Shown here: positions 44,529 to 51,613 of the stretch, piece by piece
How positions within the stretch are numbered: the stretch's first letter is position 1
Layout: each line of letters begins with the position of its first letter
DNA from: a bacterium
Lineage (GTDB): Bacteria; Vulcanimicrobiota; Vulcanimicrobiia; Vulcanimicrobiales; SCRA01
Direction: 5' to 3'
Assembly: GCA_004298675.1 (NCBI GenBank)
Contig: SCRI01000002.1
Span: 1-64,000 of the forward strand
DNA: 64,000 nucleotides
Translations under genes and position numbers: made by a program
The notes under the pieces: model-generated
The model's input: the letters and a program-made list of their open reading frames with translations, nothing else
Database searches by the model: none
What the model was told of the DNA's origin: nothing

Positions 44529-45269
44529 ATGTCCGAGCTACTCCCGGGCTTAGGATCGCTTGGATTCGAGGTCGAGTTTCATAGCCACGCTGAGGCGATT
44601 CTAAGTATCGACTTCCCAGAGGTTCTAGTTGAGCTCGACCAAACGCTAAGCACGATCAAGATTCCGATCGATTCTCTCGTCAGGGGTGGCGGTGGCGAGC
44701 ATGAGCTCACTCAGGAGCTCCGCCGGAGGCTAGCTACAAGATTGTGGCATAAACACAACTTCGAAATCAAGAAACTTATCGATGGCATAGAGCGCGAATC
44801 AATTAGCCACGAAGTCGATCACGTCCGTAGTTGCGAAAACGGCAAAGTTGCGCTCGAGATCGAGTGGAATAACAAGGACCCGTTCTTCGACCGTGATCTT
44901 GAAAACTTTAAGCGTCTTCACGCTGAGGCTGCAATATCGGTTGGTATCATCTTGACTCGCGGAACCAGTCTTCAAAATGGGCTTCGGTCAAAGATCCTAG
45001 AGTTTGCCCGATCTCGCAAGATTAAGTCCTTCAATGACTTGGTGCCATTTGGAATATCTCCAACGGCGCGGCAAGAAAGTCTTGTTACTTCTCGACTTGC
45101 TCGAAACGGGGACGTGTTTGCGGAGGCATGGGCCGATGTATTCGTATCCGACAAGTTCGGACAGGCGACGACGCATTGGAGAAAGCTTGAAGAAAGAGTC
45201 CATCGTGGAGTGGGCAATCCATGCCCACTGCTCTTGATCGGCATCCCGCTCGGCGTCGTCACGCCATGA
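44529..45269 (+). CDS. Type II restriction endonuclease, BglII-like
   Basis: A 246-residue protein resembling the BglII/BamHI-fold endonucleases: SHEVDHVRSCENGKVALEIE contains a candidate metal site (Asp97, Glu110 and Glu112), followed by WNNKDPFFDRDLENFKRLH and AISVGIILTRG, which are typical of this family. It should cut unmethylated DNA at a short palindrome; BglII relatives often read sites around GATC, but the site cannot be deduced. ATG at 44529 follows GGGAGAGG; 75 upstream codons in frame are excluded. AT-richer than its surroundings. Stop overlaps the next ATG (ATGA). Confidence 0.85.
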   Translation: MSELLPGLGSLGFEVEFHSHAEAILSIDFPEVLVELDQTLSTIKIPIDSLVRGGGGEHELTQELRRRLATRLWHKHNFEIKKLIDGIERESISHEVDHVRSCENGKVALEIEWNNKDPFFDRDLENFKRLHAEAAISVGIILTRGTSLQNGLRSKILEFARSRKIKSFNDLVPFGISPTARQESLVTSRLARNGDVFAEAWADVFVSDKFGQATTHWRKLEERVHRGVGNPCPLLLIGIPLGVVTP

Positions 45270-45469
45270 GACCACCCTCTTCGACCTTGAGATTTCTCGC
45301 CGTCGCCAACGGCGCCGCGGCACTGCTCTGCGCGCTCTTCGCCTTCTGGCTTCTCCACTTCGTTTGGAGGGCGTGGACGTTTGCGCTGGTCGAAATTCTC
45401 TTGGCCTTCCTCTGCTTCCGCGCATGGAAGGCCGCAAAATCTCACTGGGCGCAGCGGACTAAAGAGTAG
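45266..45469 (+). CDS. Small two-helix membrane protein
   Basis: A 67-residue frame starting at an ATG overlapping the endonuclease stop (ATGA), with two hydrophobic stretches (about residues 10-30 and 33-47) and a basic C-terminus (KAAKSHWAQRTKE). Base composition returns to the GC-rich host style at exactly this gene. No family recognised. It may be a host gene whose original upstream neighbour was replaced by the restriction island. Confidence 0.5.
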   Translation: MRPPSSTLRFLAVANGAAALLCALFAFWLLHFVWRAWTFALVEILLAFLCFRAWKAAKSHWAQRTKE

Positions 45470-45534
45470 GCGCCTCGCCTGCCGCGCGCGATGTGCCGCG
45501 CACGCCGCCGCTCGAGGAGTTCGAGTGCGATGGT

Positions 45535-47043
45535 CTACGATAGAACGGCGTGGACGAGAGGCGTCGTCGCCGCCACGGCGGCTTCATAGCGCGCGAACGC
45601 GCGCGCATACCGAGCGTGGCGCTGCGCATCCGTGGCGATGCGTTCGGGGTAGTGCACCAGCCGGCGCACGGCGGTGAGATCGCTCAAGACCCCCACGGCC
45701 ACGGCGGCCATCGCTGCGGCACCGAACGCCGAGGCCTCCGGCTGGTCCGGAAGCCAAGCCTCACGGCCGAAAACGTCGGCGACCAGTTCTCGAAACAGCG
45801 ACGCGTGCGTAAGGCCACCGGAGAGCAGCAGCGCGCTGACGCTGCCCGCCCGCTCCTCGACCACGCGCGCGACCGCGAAGAGCGCGAAGACGATCGACTC
45901 CATGGCGGCGCGCAGCAGGTGGCGGCGGTCATGCGCGAGGTCCAAGCCTAAGAAGCCGCCGCGCAACTCCGCGTCCCAATACGGCGCGCGTTCGCCGGAG
46001 AGGAACGGCAAGCAGGTCACGCCGCCCGCGCCCGGCGTGACCGAACCCGCGAGCTCGACGGCGCGTGCGAAGCGCTCCGTTTCTTCGACGTCCGGCAGCA
46101 GCAGATCGAGCAGATGCGTCAGCACACCGCCGGCTGACGACGTGGGCCCGCCCACGACGTAGCGCGTGTCGTCGAGCGCATAGCAGAACGTGCGGCCGCG
46201 CTCATCAAAACAGGGCTGCTCCGTAACGACGCGCGCGGCGGCGCTCGTGCCCAGCGTCACCGCCATCGTCGTGGCGTCCACGGCACCGACACCGACATTG
46301 GCCAGAGCGCCGTCGCTGGAACAGAGCACCAGCGGCACGTCCCGTACCAGGCTGAGGGTGCCGGCGATCGCGGCACGTATGCCGGTACGGCGTGTCAAGC
46401 CGGAGGCTGGGGTGGAGAGACGCTCGGCGCCCACGCGCGCCAGCTCTAGCGCGCGCACGTCCCAGGCGCGGCGCTGCACGTCGAAGTAGCCGGTACCGGA
46501 GGCGCTGCCGTGATCGATCAGCCACTCCCCAAACCAGCGGTAGACCAGCAGCTCCTTCACGGAGACGAAGCGCGCCGCACGCGCGAACGTCTGCGGCTCG
46601 TGCTCGGAAAGCCAGCGCAGCTTGCACAGTGGAAGCATCGGATGCATCGGCGCACCGGTGCGCGCATACAGCTCGAGCGCGGTTCCGCCGGCCCGCCACC
46701 GTTCGGCGATCTCGGCACTGCGCCGGTCCATCCAGGTGATGAGCGGTCCCAGCGGCTCGCCGTGTTCGTCCACGCAGAGGACGCCGTGCATGGCACTCGA
46801 GAGGCCGATGGCCAATACTTCGTGGCCGCGCAGATGCGCGCTGTCGATCACGCGCCGCAACGCGCGCATCGCCGCTTGATAGATCTCGTCGGCATCCTGT
46901 TCGACATAGCCCGGCTGCGGCACGGAGAGATCGTAGTGTTCGGCGGCATCGGCGACGGCGCGGCCCTCGGGCGTAAAAGCCACCACCTTGGTAGCGCTCG
47001 TCCCAAGGTCGACACCGACGACGACGCCGCTCCCGTTACTCAC
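45535..47043 (-). CDS. FGGY-family carbohydrate kinase
   Basis: ATP-dependent sugar or sugar-acid kinase. The 502-residue product has the N-terminal phosphate motif VVVGVDLGTSATKVVAF, HGVLCVDEHGEPLGPLITWMDRR, and the C-terminal FGGY region LPFLSGERAPYWDAELRG and LLLSGGLTHASLFRELVADV. The WMDRR and GERAPYWD segments are like gluconokinase/xylulokinase members; substrate not certain. GTG start overlaps the stop of the MFS carrier gene, so it likely phosphorylates what that carrier imports. Last gene of the six-gene operon. Confidence 0.88.
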   Translation of the reverse strand: MSNGSGVVVGVDLGTSATKVVAFTPEGRAVADAAEHYDLSVPQPGYVEQDADEIYQAAMRALRRVIDSAHLRGHEVLAIGLSSAMHGVLCVDEHGEPLGPLITWMDRRSAEIAERWRAGGTALELYARTGAPMHPMLPLCKLRWLSEHEPQTFARAARFVSVKELLVYRWFGEWLIDHGSASGTGYFDVQRRAWDVRALELARVGAERLSTPASGLTRRTGIRAAIAGTLSLVRDVPLVLCSSDGALANVGVGAVDATTMAVTLGTSAAARVVTEQPCFDERGRTFCYALDDTRYVVGGPTSSAGGVLTHLLDLLLPDVEETERFARAVELAGSVTPGAGGVTCLPFLSGERAPYWDAELRGGFLGLDLAHDRRHLLRAAMESIVFALFAVARVVEERAGSVSALLLSGGLTHASLFRELVADVFGREAWLPDQPEASAFGAAAMAAVAVGVLSDLTAVRRLVHYPERIATDAQRHARYARAFARYEAAVAATTPLVHAVLS

Positions 47044-48317
47044 GCCGGTTCCGCGATCGGCTCGACCTTGCCCAGCACGAAGAGATAGAAGACGATGCCG
47101 ATGAGCAGCACGATGCCGGCGGTGATGAACGCGTTGGAGAACGAGTTGCTCGCACCGACGATGAAGCCCGTGACCGCGGGAGCGACGAAGCCCATCATGT
47201 TGTTGACGAAATTCATGATGCCGCCGACGACGCCGACGCTGCCCTTCGGTGCGATGAGGCCGGGGAGTGACCACCCGACCGGCGCCGAGAAGGCCAGTCC
47301 GCCCAGCGCAATTGAGATCCAGACGATGGCGACGTTGGGATCGGTGGTGAAGGCCGCTGGAATCACGGCTAGCCCCAGCAGCATTCCCGCAATCAGAATC
47401 GTCTTGCGGACTTTGGTCTCCTCACCGCCGCGCGCGATCAAATAGTCGACGAGCCAGCCGCCGATGACCAAATCGGTGATCGTGGCTACGAGCCACGGAA
47501 TGGCCGTGTAGGCCGCGGACTTCAAGATATTCATGTGCGCGGTCTTGACGAGATAGCCGGGCAGCCACGTCAGGAAGAGATAGAACGAGTAACCGTAGGC
47601 GGCGAAGCCGATCGTCAGTCCCCACACCTTGACTTTGGTCAGCAGATAGCCCAGCGTCGCGCCTTCGTTCTTGGGCGAGAGCCCCTCGGGCTGCGCCCCA
47701 CCCGCGCTGATGTACTGGCGCTCGCTCTCCGACAAGCCGGGATGTTCGCTTGGATTGCGATAGATGACGTAGAAGGCGATGAAGTAGAGCATACTGAGAA
47801 TCGCCGTCATGCCGAAGCCCCAGCGCCACCCGAAGCGGAAGACGAAGAACGCCACCAGCGGGACGCCGATGACGTTCGAGAACTTGGCGGCTGCATCGAA
47901 GAGCGAGGTTGCTAGGCCACGCTCGCGCCGCGGAAACCAGTACGCGGTGGCCTTACCATTGGCGGGGAACGCCGGCGCCTCCGCGACGCCGAGCACGGCG
48001 CGAGCGGCGATCAGGTGACCCAGACTCGTGGAGAAAGCGATGACCGCGGAGGCGATGCTCCACAAGAAGGCGGCCCAACGATTGATGAGCGTGACGCCGA
48101 AACGGTCGAGGATCAAGCCGACGGGAATCTGGAGGAGTGAGTAGGTCCAGAAGAAGGCGCCGAAGAGGATGCCGAGCTCCTGCGGCCCGATGTTGAAGAC
48201 CTTCTCTAAGGACGGACCGGCCACGGACAGGTTGACGCGGTCGATGTAGTTGATGAGTGTGCCTACGCCGAGCAAAACCCCGATGCTCCAGCGCAGCTTC
48301 GGTATGCTCTGTACCAT
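47040..48317 (-). CDS. MFS transporter, anion:cation symporter (ACS) family
   Basis: A 425-residue carrier with twelve helices. It starts RWSIGVLLGVGTLINYIDRVNLSVA, the ACS signature (NY-DR), and has GVAEAPAFPANGKATAYWFP between helices 4 and 5, as in glucarate, galactonate and related organic-acid importers. Coupled to the FGGY kinase by GTGA and 9 nt after the phosphatase gene. Probably imports an organic acid or sugar acid by proton symport. Confidence 0.88.
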   Translation of the reverse strand: MVQSIPKLRWSIGVLLGVGTLINYIDRVNLSVAGPSLEKVFNIGPQELGILFGAFFWTYSLLQIPVGLILDRFGVTLINRWAAFLWSIASAVIAFSTSLGHLIAARAVLGVAEAPAFPANGKATAYWFPRRERGLATSLFDAAAKFSNVIGVPLVAFFVFRFGWRWGFGMTAILSMLYFIAFYVIYRNPSEHPGLSESERQYISAGGAQPEGLSPKNEGATLGYLLTKVKVWGLTIGFAAYGYSFYLFLTWLPGYLVKTAHMNILKSAAYTAIPWLVATITDLVIGGWLVDYLIARGGEETKVRKTILIAGMLLGLAVIPAAFTTDPNVAIVWISIALGGLAFSAPVGWSLPGLIAPKGSVGVVGGIMNFVNNMMGFVAPAVTGFIVGASNSFSNAFITAGIVLLIGIVFYLFVLGKVEPIAEPA

Positions 48318-48326
48318 GTCTCGAGT

Positions 48327-49001
48327 CTACCCACCGAGCCAGCGTAAGGCCTGCTCGGCGTATTCTACCATCGACGAGACACGCAACTCCGTCTTGGCCG
48401 GATCGTAGGGCGTGGCGTTGCAGAGCCGCACCATGGCATGGCCGCCTTCGTACTCGATCAGGTTGATGCAGGCGGGATCCTGCTCCAGCGCTGCGAACGC
48501 GTCGTACTCCGCACGCAGCACGCGCCCTAAGATGGCGCGGTTGGTGGCGCCGTGCGCCACCACCAGCAGCTGCCCCCAACCCGCGTCCGTCAACAGCTGT
48601 TCGTAGGCGTGGTGGACCCGGCGCGTGAAATCGCCAAACGACTCTCCACCAAGAAAGCGCCGCTCGGGTCCGAGTCCCTGGAACGCACCCGCGATCTCCC
48701 GCTGCAGGTTTTCCGGCGCGATGTCGGCCAGCCGCCCGCCTTCGATCTCGCGCAGGTCGTCATGCGTCTCCACCGCAACGGAGCGTCCCTCCAGCACGAT
48801 GCGCGCGGTCTCCAGCGTGCGCGGCAAGCCGCTGGTCACGCAGCGGTCGAAGTCCACGTTACGTAGCGCGCGCTGTAGCGCCTGCGCCTGCACGCGTCCA
48901 CGCTCGTTGAGCGGCACGGAGCGCGGCGGCAGCGCGCGCCCGTGCTCGTCGAAGTAGGAAACTTCGGCGTGGCGCAGCAGCCAGAGGCGTCTAGCCGGCA
49001 T
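48327..49001 (-). CDS. Histidine phosphatase superfamily protein
   Basis: A 224-residue protein with the phosphohistidine motif LWLLRHAEVSYFDEHGRALP (RHxE-type), CVTSGLPRTLETARI, and the second catalytic His in VVAHGATNRAILGRVL. It hydrolyses a phosphate monoester or phosphorylates through His; substrate unknown. ATG at 49001 lies 11 nt inside the DUF6285 gene, indicating coupling with the kinase-dehydrogenase module upstream. Confidence 0.85.
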   Translation of the reverse strand: MPARRLWLLRHAEVSYFDEHGRALPPRSVPLNERGRVQAQALQRALRNVDFDRCVTSGLPRTLETARIVLEGRSVAVETHDDLREIEGGRLADIAPENLQREIAGAFQGLGPERRFLGGESFGDFTRRVHHAYEQLLTDAGWGQLLVVAHGATNRAILGRVLRAEYDAFAALEQDPACINLIEYEGGHAMVRLCNATPYDPAKTELRVSSMVEYAEQALRWLGG

Positions 49002-49368
49002 TGCCGCCCTCGAGAAAACGAGGATTCGCAACCGCCAACTTCGCCTCGACGCTGGCGCGGGCGTAGTCGAGGATGGCGCGGCGCCAGGGACCCCCGTCGG
49101 CGGCACCGCCGCGGATGCGCCGCGCCAACTCCAAGCGCAGCTCCCGCACCTCGCCTTCGGACGTGCGGAGCAACGCGCGCAGGGTCTCACGCTCGCGTGC
49201 TGCGGGTGCCGCGCCGGCGTTCAATTCGCGCACGACGATGCGCAGCGCATTGGCGGCGATCAGCGTGCGAAACTTGCCGCGTTGCTCCTGCTGAGCGGGC
49301 AGCACCTCTTGCTCCAGGAAGTGCCGGACCGCCTCGATCAGCTCGACGGCATCGGGTCGATCCTGCAT
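48991..49368 (-). CDS. DUF6285 (LvaB-like) protein
   Basis: A 125-residue, largely helical protein beginning MQDRPDAVELIEAVRHFLEQ with RGKFRTLIAANALRIVVREL. I associate this with DUF6285, whose genes usually follow an APH-type phosphotransferase gene. In the Pseudomonas putida levulinate pathway, the small protein LvaB in the same position is required by the kinase LvaA; the match here is by size, order and partner, not by a computed alignment. ATG shares one base with the kinase TGA. Confidence 0.7.
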   Translation of the reverse strand: MQDRPDAVELIEAVRHFLEQEVLPAQQEQRGKFRTLIAANALRIVVRELNAGAAPAARERETLRALLRTSEGEVRELRLELARRIRGGAADGGPWRRAILDYARASVEAKLAVANPRFLEGGNAG

Positions 49369-50345
49369 CAGGCGCCCTCCGTTTCGGCGAGCAGCCGCAG
49401 CGTCTCCAATTCCATCTCCGCAGCCAACCTTCCGAGCACGGCCAACTCGATGCTCAACTCCTCGCCGCGCAGATGGCGCGAGGCTTGCGTCAGCGCGCCG
49501 ATGCCCCACTTCACGTTGCCGAAGATCTCCCAGTAGCGCAGCCGCTCCAACGTCACGGCATGGCCTCCGGCGTTGCGGTAGGCCTCCAGCATACGTTCGC
49601 GCGTGGTGATGCCGCCCGCTGGCAGATCGTCGCGGCCGAAGCGCCAAGCCCGCACGCAGAACCAGCCCAGGTCCTCGTCGGGATCGCCCGCGTGTGCCAG
49701 CTCCCAGTCGAGCACACCGCGCAAGCCCTCGGGGCCTACCATGAAGTTTCCGACGCGGTAGTCGCCGTGGACCACGGCGGCACGCTCCAGCGGCGGCGCA
49801 TTCAAACGCAGCCAGCGCAGCCCCAGCTCGAGCGCCGGGTGACCTTCGTTGCAGGCGTCGAGATCTCGCTCCAACGCCGCGATGAGATCCTGCGGGCCTC
49901 TCGCCGTGCCCAGAAAGGCCACGCTGCGCAGCGGAATGTCGTGAATGCGCACCAGAGCCTGCATCGTCTGAGCGGGCAGCAGTAGGCGCGCCTGCGCGTG
50001 CGCCTGGTCGCGCACCAGACGTCTTCCGATGGTCTCGCCCTCCAAGTGCTCCATGAAGAAGGCCTCACGTCCCTCCACGGTCAGCGGTTCGAAGAGCACC
50101 CGCGGAACGGGGACGTTCGCGGTGTGCGCTGCCGTCAGCAGCGCGTACTCCTCGCCGCGCGTCCGCGCCGACGAGCTGAGCGCTCCACCCATGTCGCGGC
50201 GCAGCACGAGGTCACGCTCCTGGCTACCGTCGCGAACGCGCACCAGCCAGGCTTCCTGCGAGGCTCCGCCCGCCAAACGCCGCAGCGCGATCAGGCGATA
50301 GCCGTGCGGCTCGAGGTAGCGTTCCAGCTCCTCGGAGAGGCTCAC
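49368..50345 (-). CDS. APH-family phosphotransferase (LvaA/ACAD10-11 kinase-domain type)
   Basis: A 325-residue kinase-like protein with the APH active-site HGDYRVGNF (His193-Asp195) and metal-binding VLDWELAHAGDPDEDLGW (Asp213). This subfamily, found as separate genes in bacteria and as the N-terminal domain of animal ACAD10/11, phosphorylates the 4-hydroxyl of hydroxyacyl-CoAs. The GTG start overlaps the acyl-CoA dehydrogenase stop (GTGA), and the DUF6285 gene follows, exactly as in known modules. Not an antibiotic-resistance kinase by context. Confidence 0.85.
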   Translation of the reverse strand: MSLSEELERYLEPHGYRLIALRRLAGGASQEAWLVRVRDGSQERDLVLRRDMGGALSSSARTRGEEYALLTAAHTANVPVPRVLFEPLTVEGREAFFMEHLEGETIGRRLVRDQAHAQARLLLPAQTMQALVRIHDIPLRSVAFLGTARGPQDLIAALERDLDACNEGHPALELGLRWLRLNAPPLERAAVVHGDYRVGNFMVGPEGLRGVLDWELAHAGDPDEDLGWFCVRAWRFGRDDLPAGGITTRERMLEAYRNAGGHAVTLERLRYWEIFGNVKWGIGALTQASRHLRGEELSIELAVLGRLAAEMELETLRLLAETEGA

Positions 50346-51529
50346 CTACGCGCGGCCTCATGGCGGCGGAAGAGCCGCGCCGCGATGGCCATGCGGTGAA
50401 CCTCGGAGGGGCCGTCGTAGATGCGGAACGGACGCGATTCGCGCAGAAACAGGCCCAGCGGGACGTCGTCAGAAACGCCCAGCGAGCCACAGACCTGCAA
50501 GGCGCGATCGACGGCGCGGAAGACGGCCTCGGCCACGAACGTCTTGGCCATCGACGATTCGTGGCGCGCGTGCTCGCCGCGATCGAGCATCCACGCCGTG
50601 TGCCAGATCATCAAGCGCGCCGCATGCAGCTCGATCTCACTGTCGGCAAGCTGAAAAGCCACGCCTTGGTGCTCGCTCAAGTGCTTGCCGAACGCGGTGC
50701 GCTGCGAGGTGCGCTGGATCGCAATCTCCTGTGCGCGTGTGGCGACGCCCAGCCAGCGCATGCAGTGCGTCAGTCGCGCCGGTGCCAGCCGCACCTGGGC
50801 GTAGCGGAAACCCTCGTCCACCTCTCCGAGCACGGCGTCGTCGGTTACTTCGCAGCGTTCGAAGGCCACTTGGCAGTGGCCGCCGGGCGTGACGTGATCG
50901 AGCGTGCCGATGCGCCGGCGCACGCGCATGCCGGGATTGTCCGCGTCGACCAGGAACATCGTCGCGCCGCGCCGCCCGCTGGGATCCTCCGACGTGCGCG
51001 CCATGCAGATTGCGAACGACGCGCCCTCGGCACCGGTGATGAACCACTTCTCACCGTCGATGACCCAACCGCCGGAGGTCTTGCGCGCCCGCGTGCGCAG
51101 CATCGCAGGGTCGCTCCCGGCCCCCGGAGAGGGTTCGGTCATCGCGAAGCACGAGCGCACCTCGCCGGCTGCGAGCGGCCGCAGATAACGCTCGATCTGC
51201 TCGGCTGAAGCCACCTCGTGCAGCAGGTGCATATTGCCCTCATCCGGCGCGGCGCCGTTGAGCGCAAGCGGACCGAGCAGGCTGCGCCCCGCGGCCTCGA
51301 AGACCACGGCCACCGAACGCCAGTCCAGTCCCAAGCCCCCTACGTCGCGCGGCAGCTGCGGACCGTAGATGTTCTCAGCACGCGCTTTGGCACGCAAGCT
51401 TGCTATGGTTTGCGGATCCGGCGGCTCGCCGCGCAGCCGCGCCTCCAGCGGTATCGCTTCACGGTCCACAAAGGCGCGCACGCGATCGCGCAGGGCGACG
51501 AGGTCACCGGGAAGTTCGAAGTCGATCAC
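50342..51529 (-). CDS. Acyl-CoA dehydrogenase (LvaC/ACAD11-like)
   Basis: A 395-residue flavoenzyme with the family motifs CFAMTEPSPGAGSDPAMLRT, WVIDGEKWFITGAEGA, QRTAFGKHLSEHQGV and QVCGSLGVSDDVPLG. Near the C-terminus the catalytic-base segment reads IYDGPSEVHRM, with Asp where short and medium chain dehydrogenases have Glu. That fits the ACAD10/11-like branch that works with an APH kinase. GTG start at 51529. First gene of the operon, divergent from the tricorn-like protease gene, 84 nt apart. Confidence 0.88.
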   Translation of the reverse strand: MIDFELPGDLVALRDRVRAFVDREAIPLEARLRGEPPDPQTIASLRAKARAENIYGPQLPRDVGGLGLDWRSVAVVFEAAGRSLLGPLALNGAAPDEGNMHLLHEVASAEQIERYLRPLAAGEVRSCFAMTEPSPGAGSDPAMLRTRARKTSGGWVIDGEKWFITGAEGASFAICMARTSEDPSGRRGATMFLVDADNPGMRVRRRIGTLDHVTPGGHCQVAFERCEVTDDAVLGEVDEGFRYAQVRLAPARLTHCMRWLGVATRAQEIAIQRTSQRTAFGKHLSEHQGVAFQLADSEIELHAARLMIWHTAWMLDRGEHARHESSMAKTFVAEAVFRAVDRALQVCGSLGVSDDVPLGLFLRESRPFRIYDGPSEVHRMAIAARLFRRHEAARR

Positions 51530-51613
51530 GAGCCGGACGTTTCCACCTGGCTAGCGCCCGCGCCTCGTCCGGCGGCGCGGGGACCAGCGGCGCGCTGGCA
51601 GAATGCGGCGGGC

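Noticed and set aside
49368-50345. Aminoglycoside resistance phosphotransferase
   Set aside because: APH fold is shared, but the operon context with DUF6285 and an acyl-CoA dehydrogenase points to acyl-CoA metabolism.
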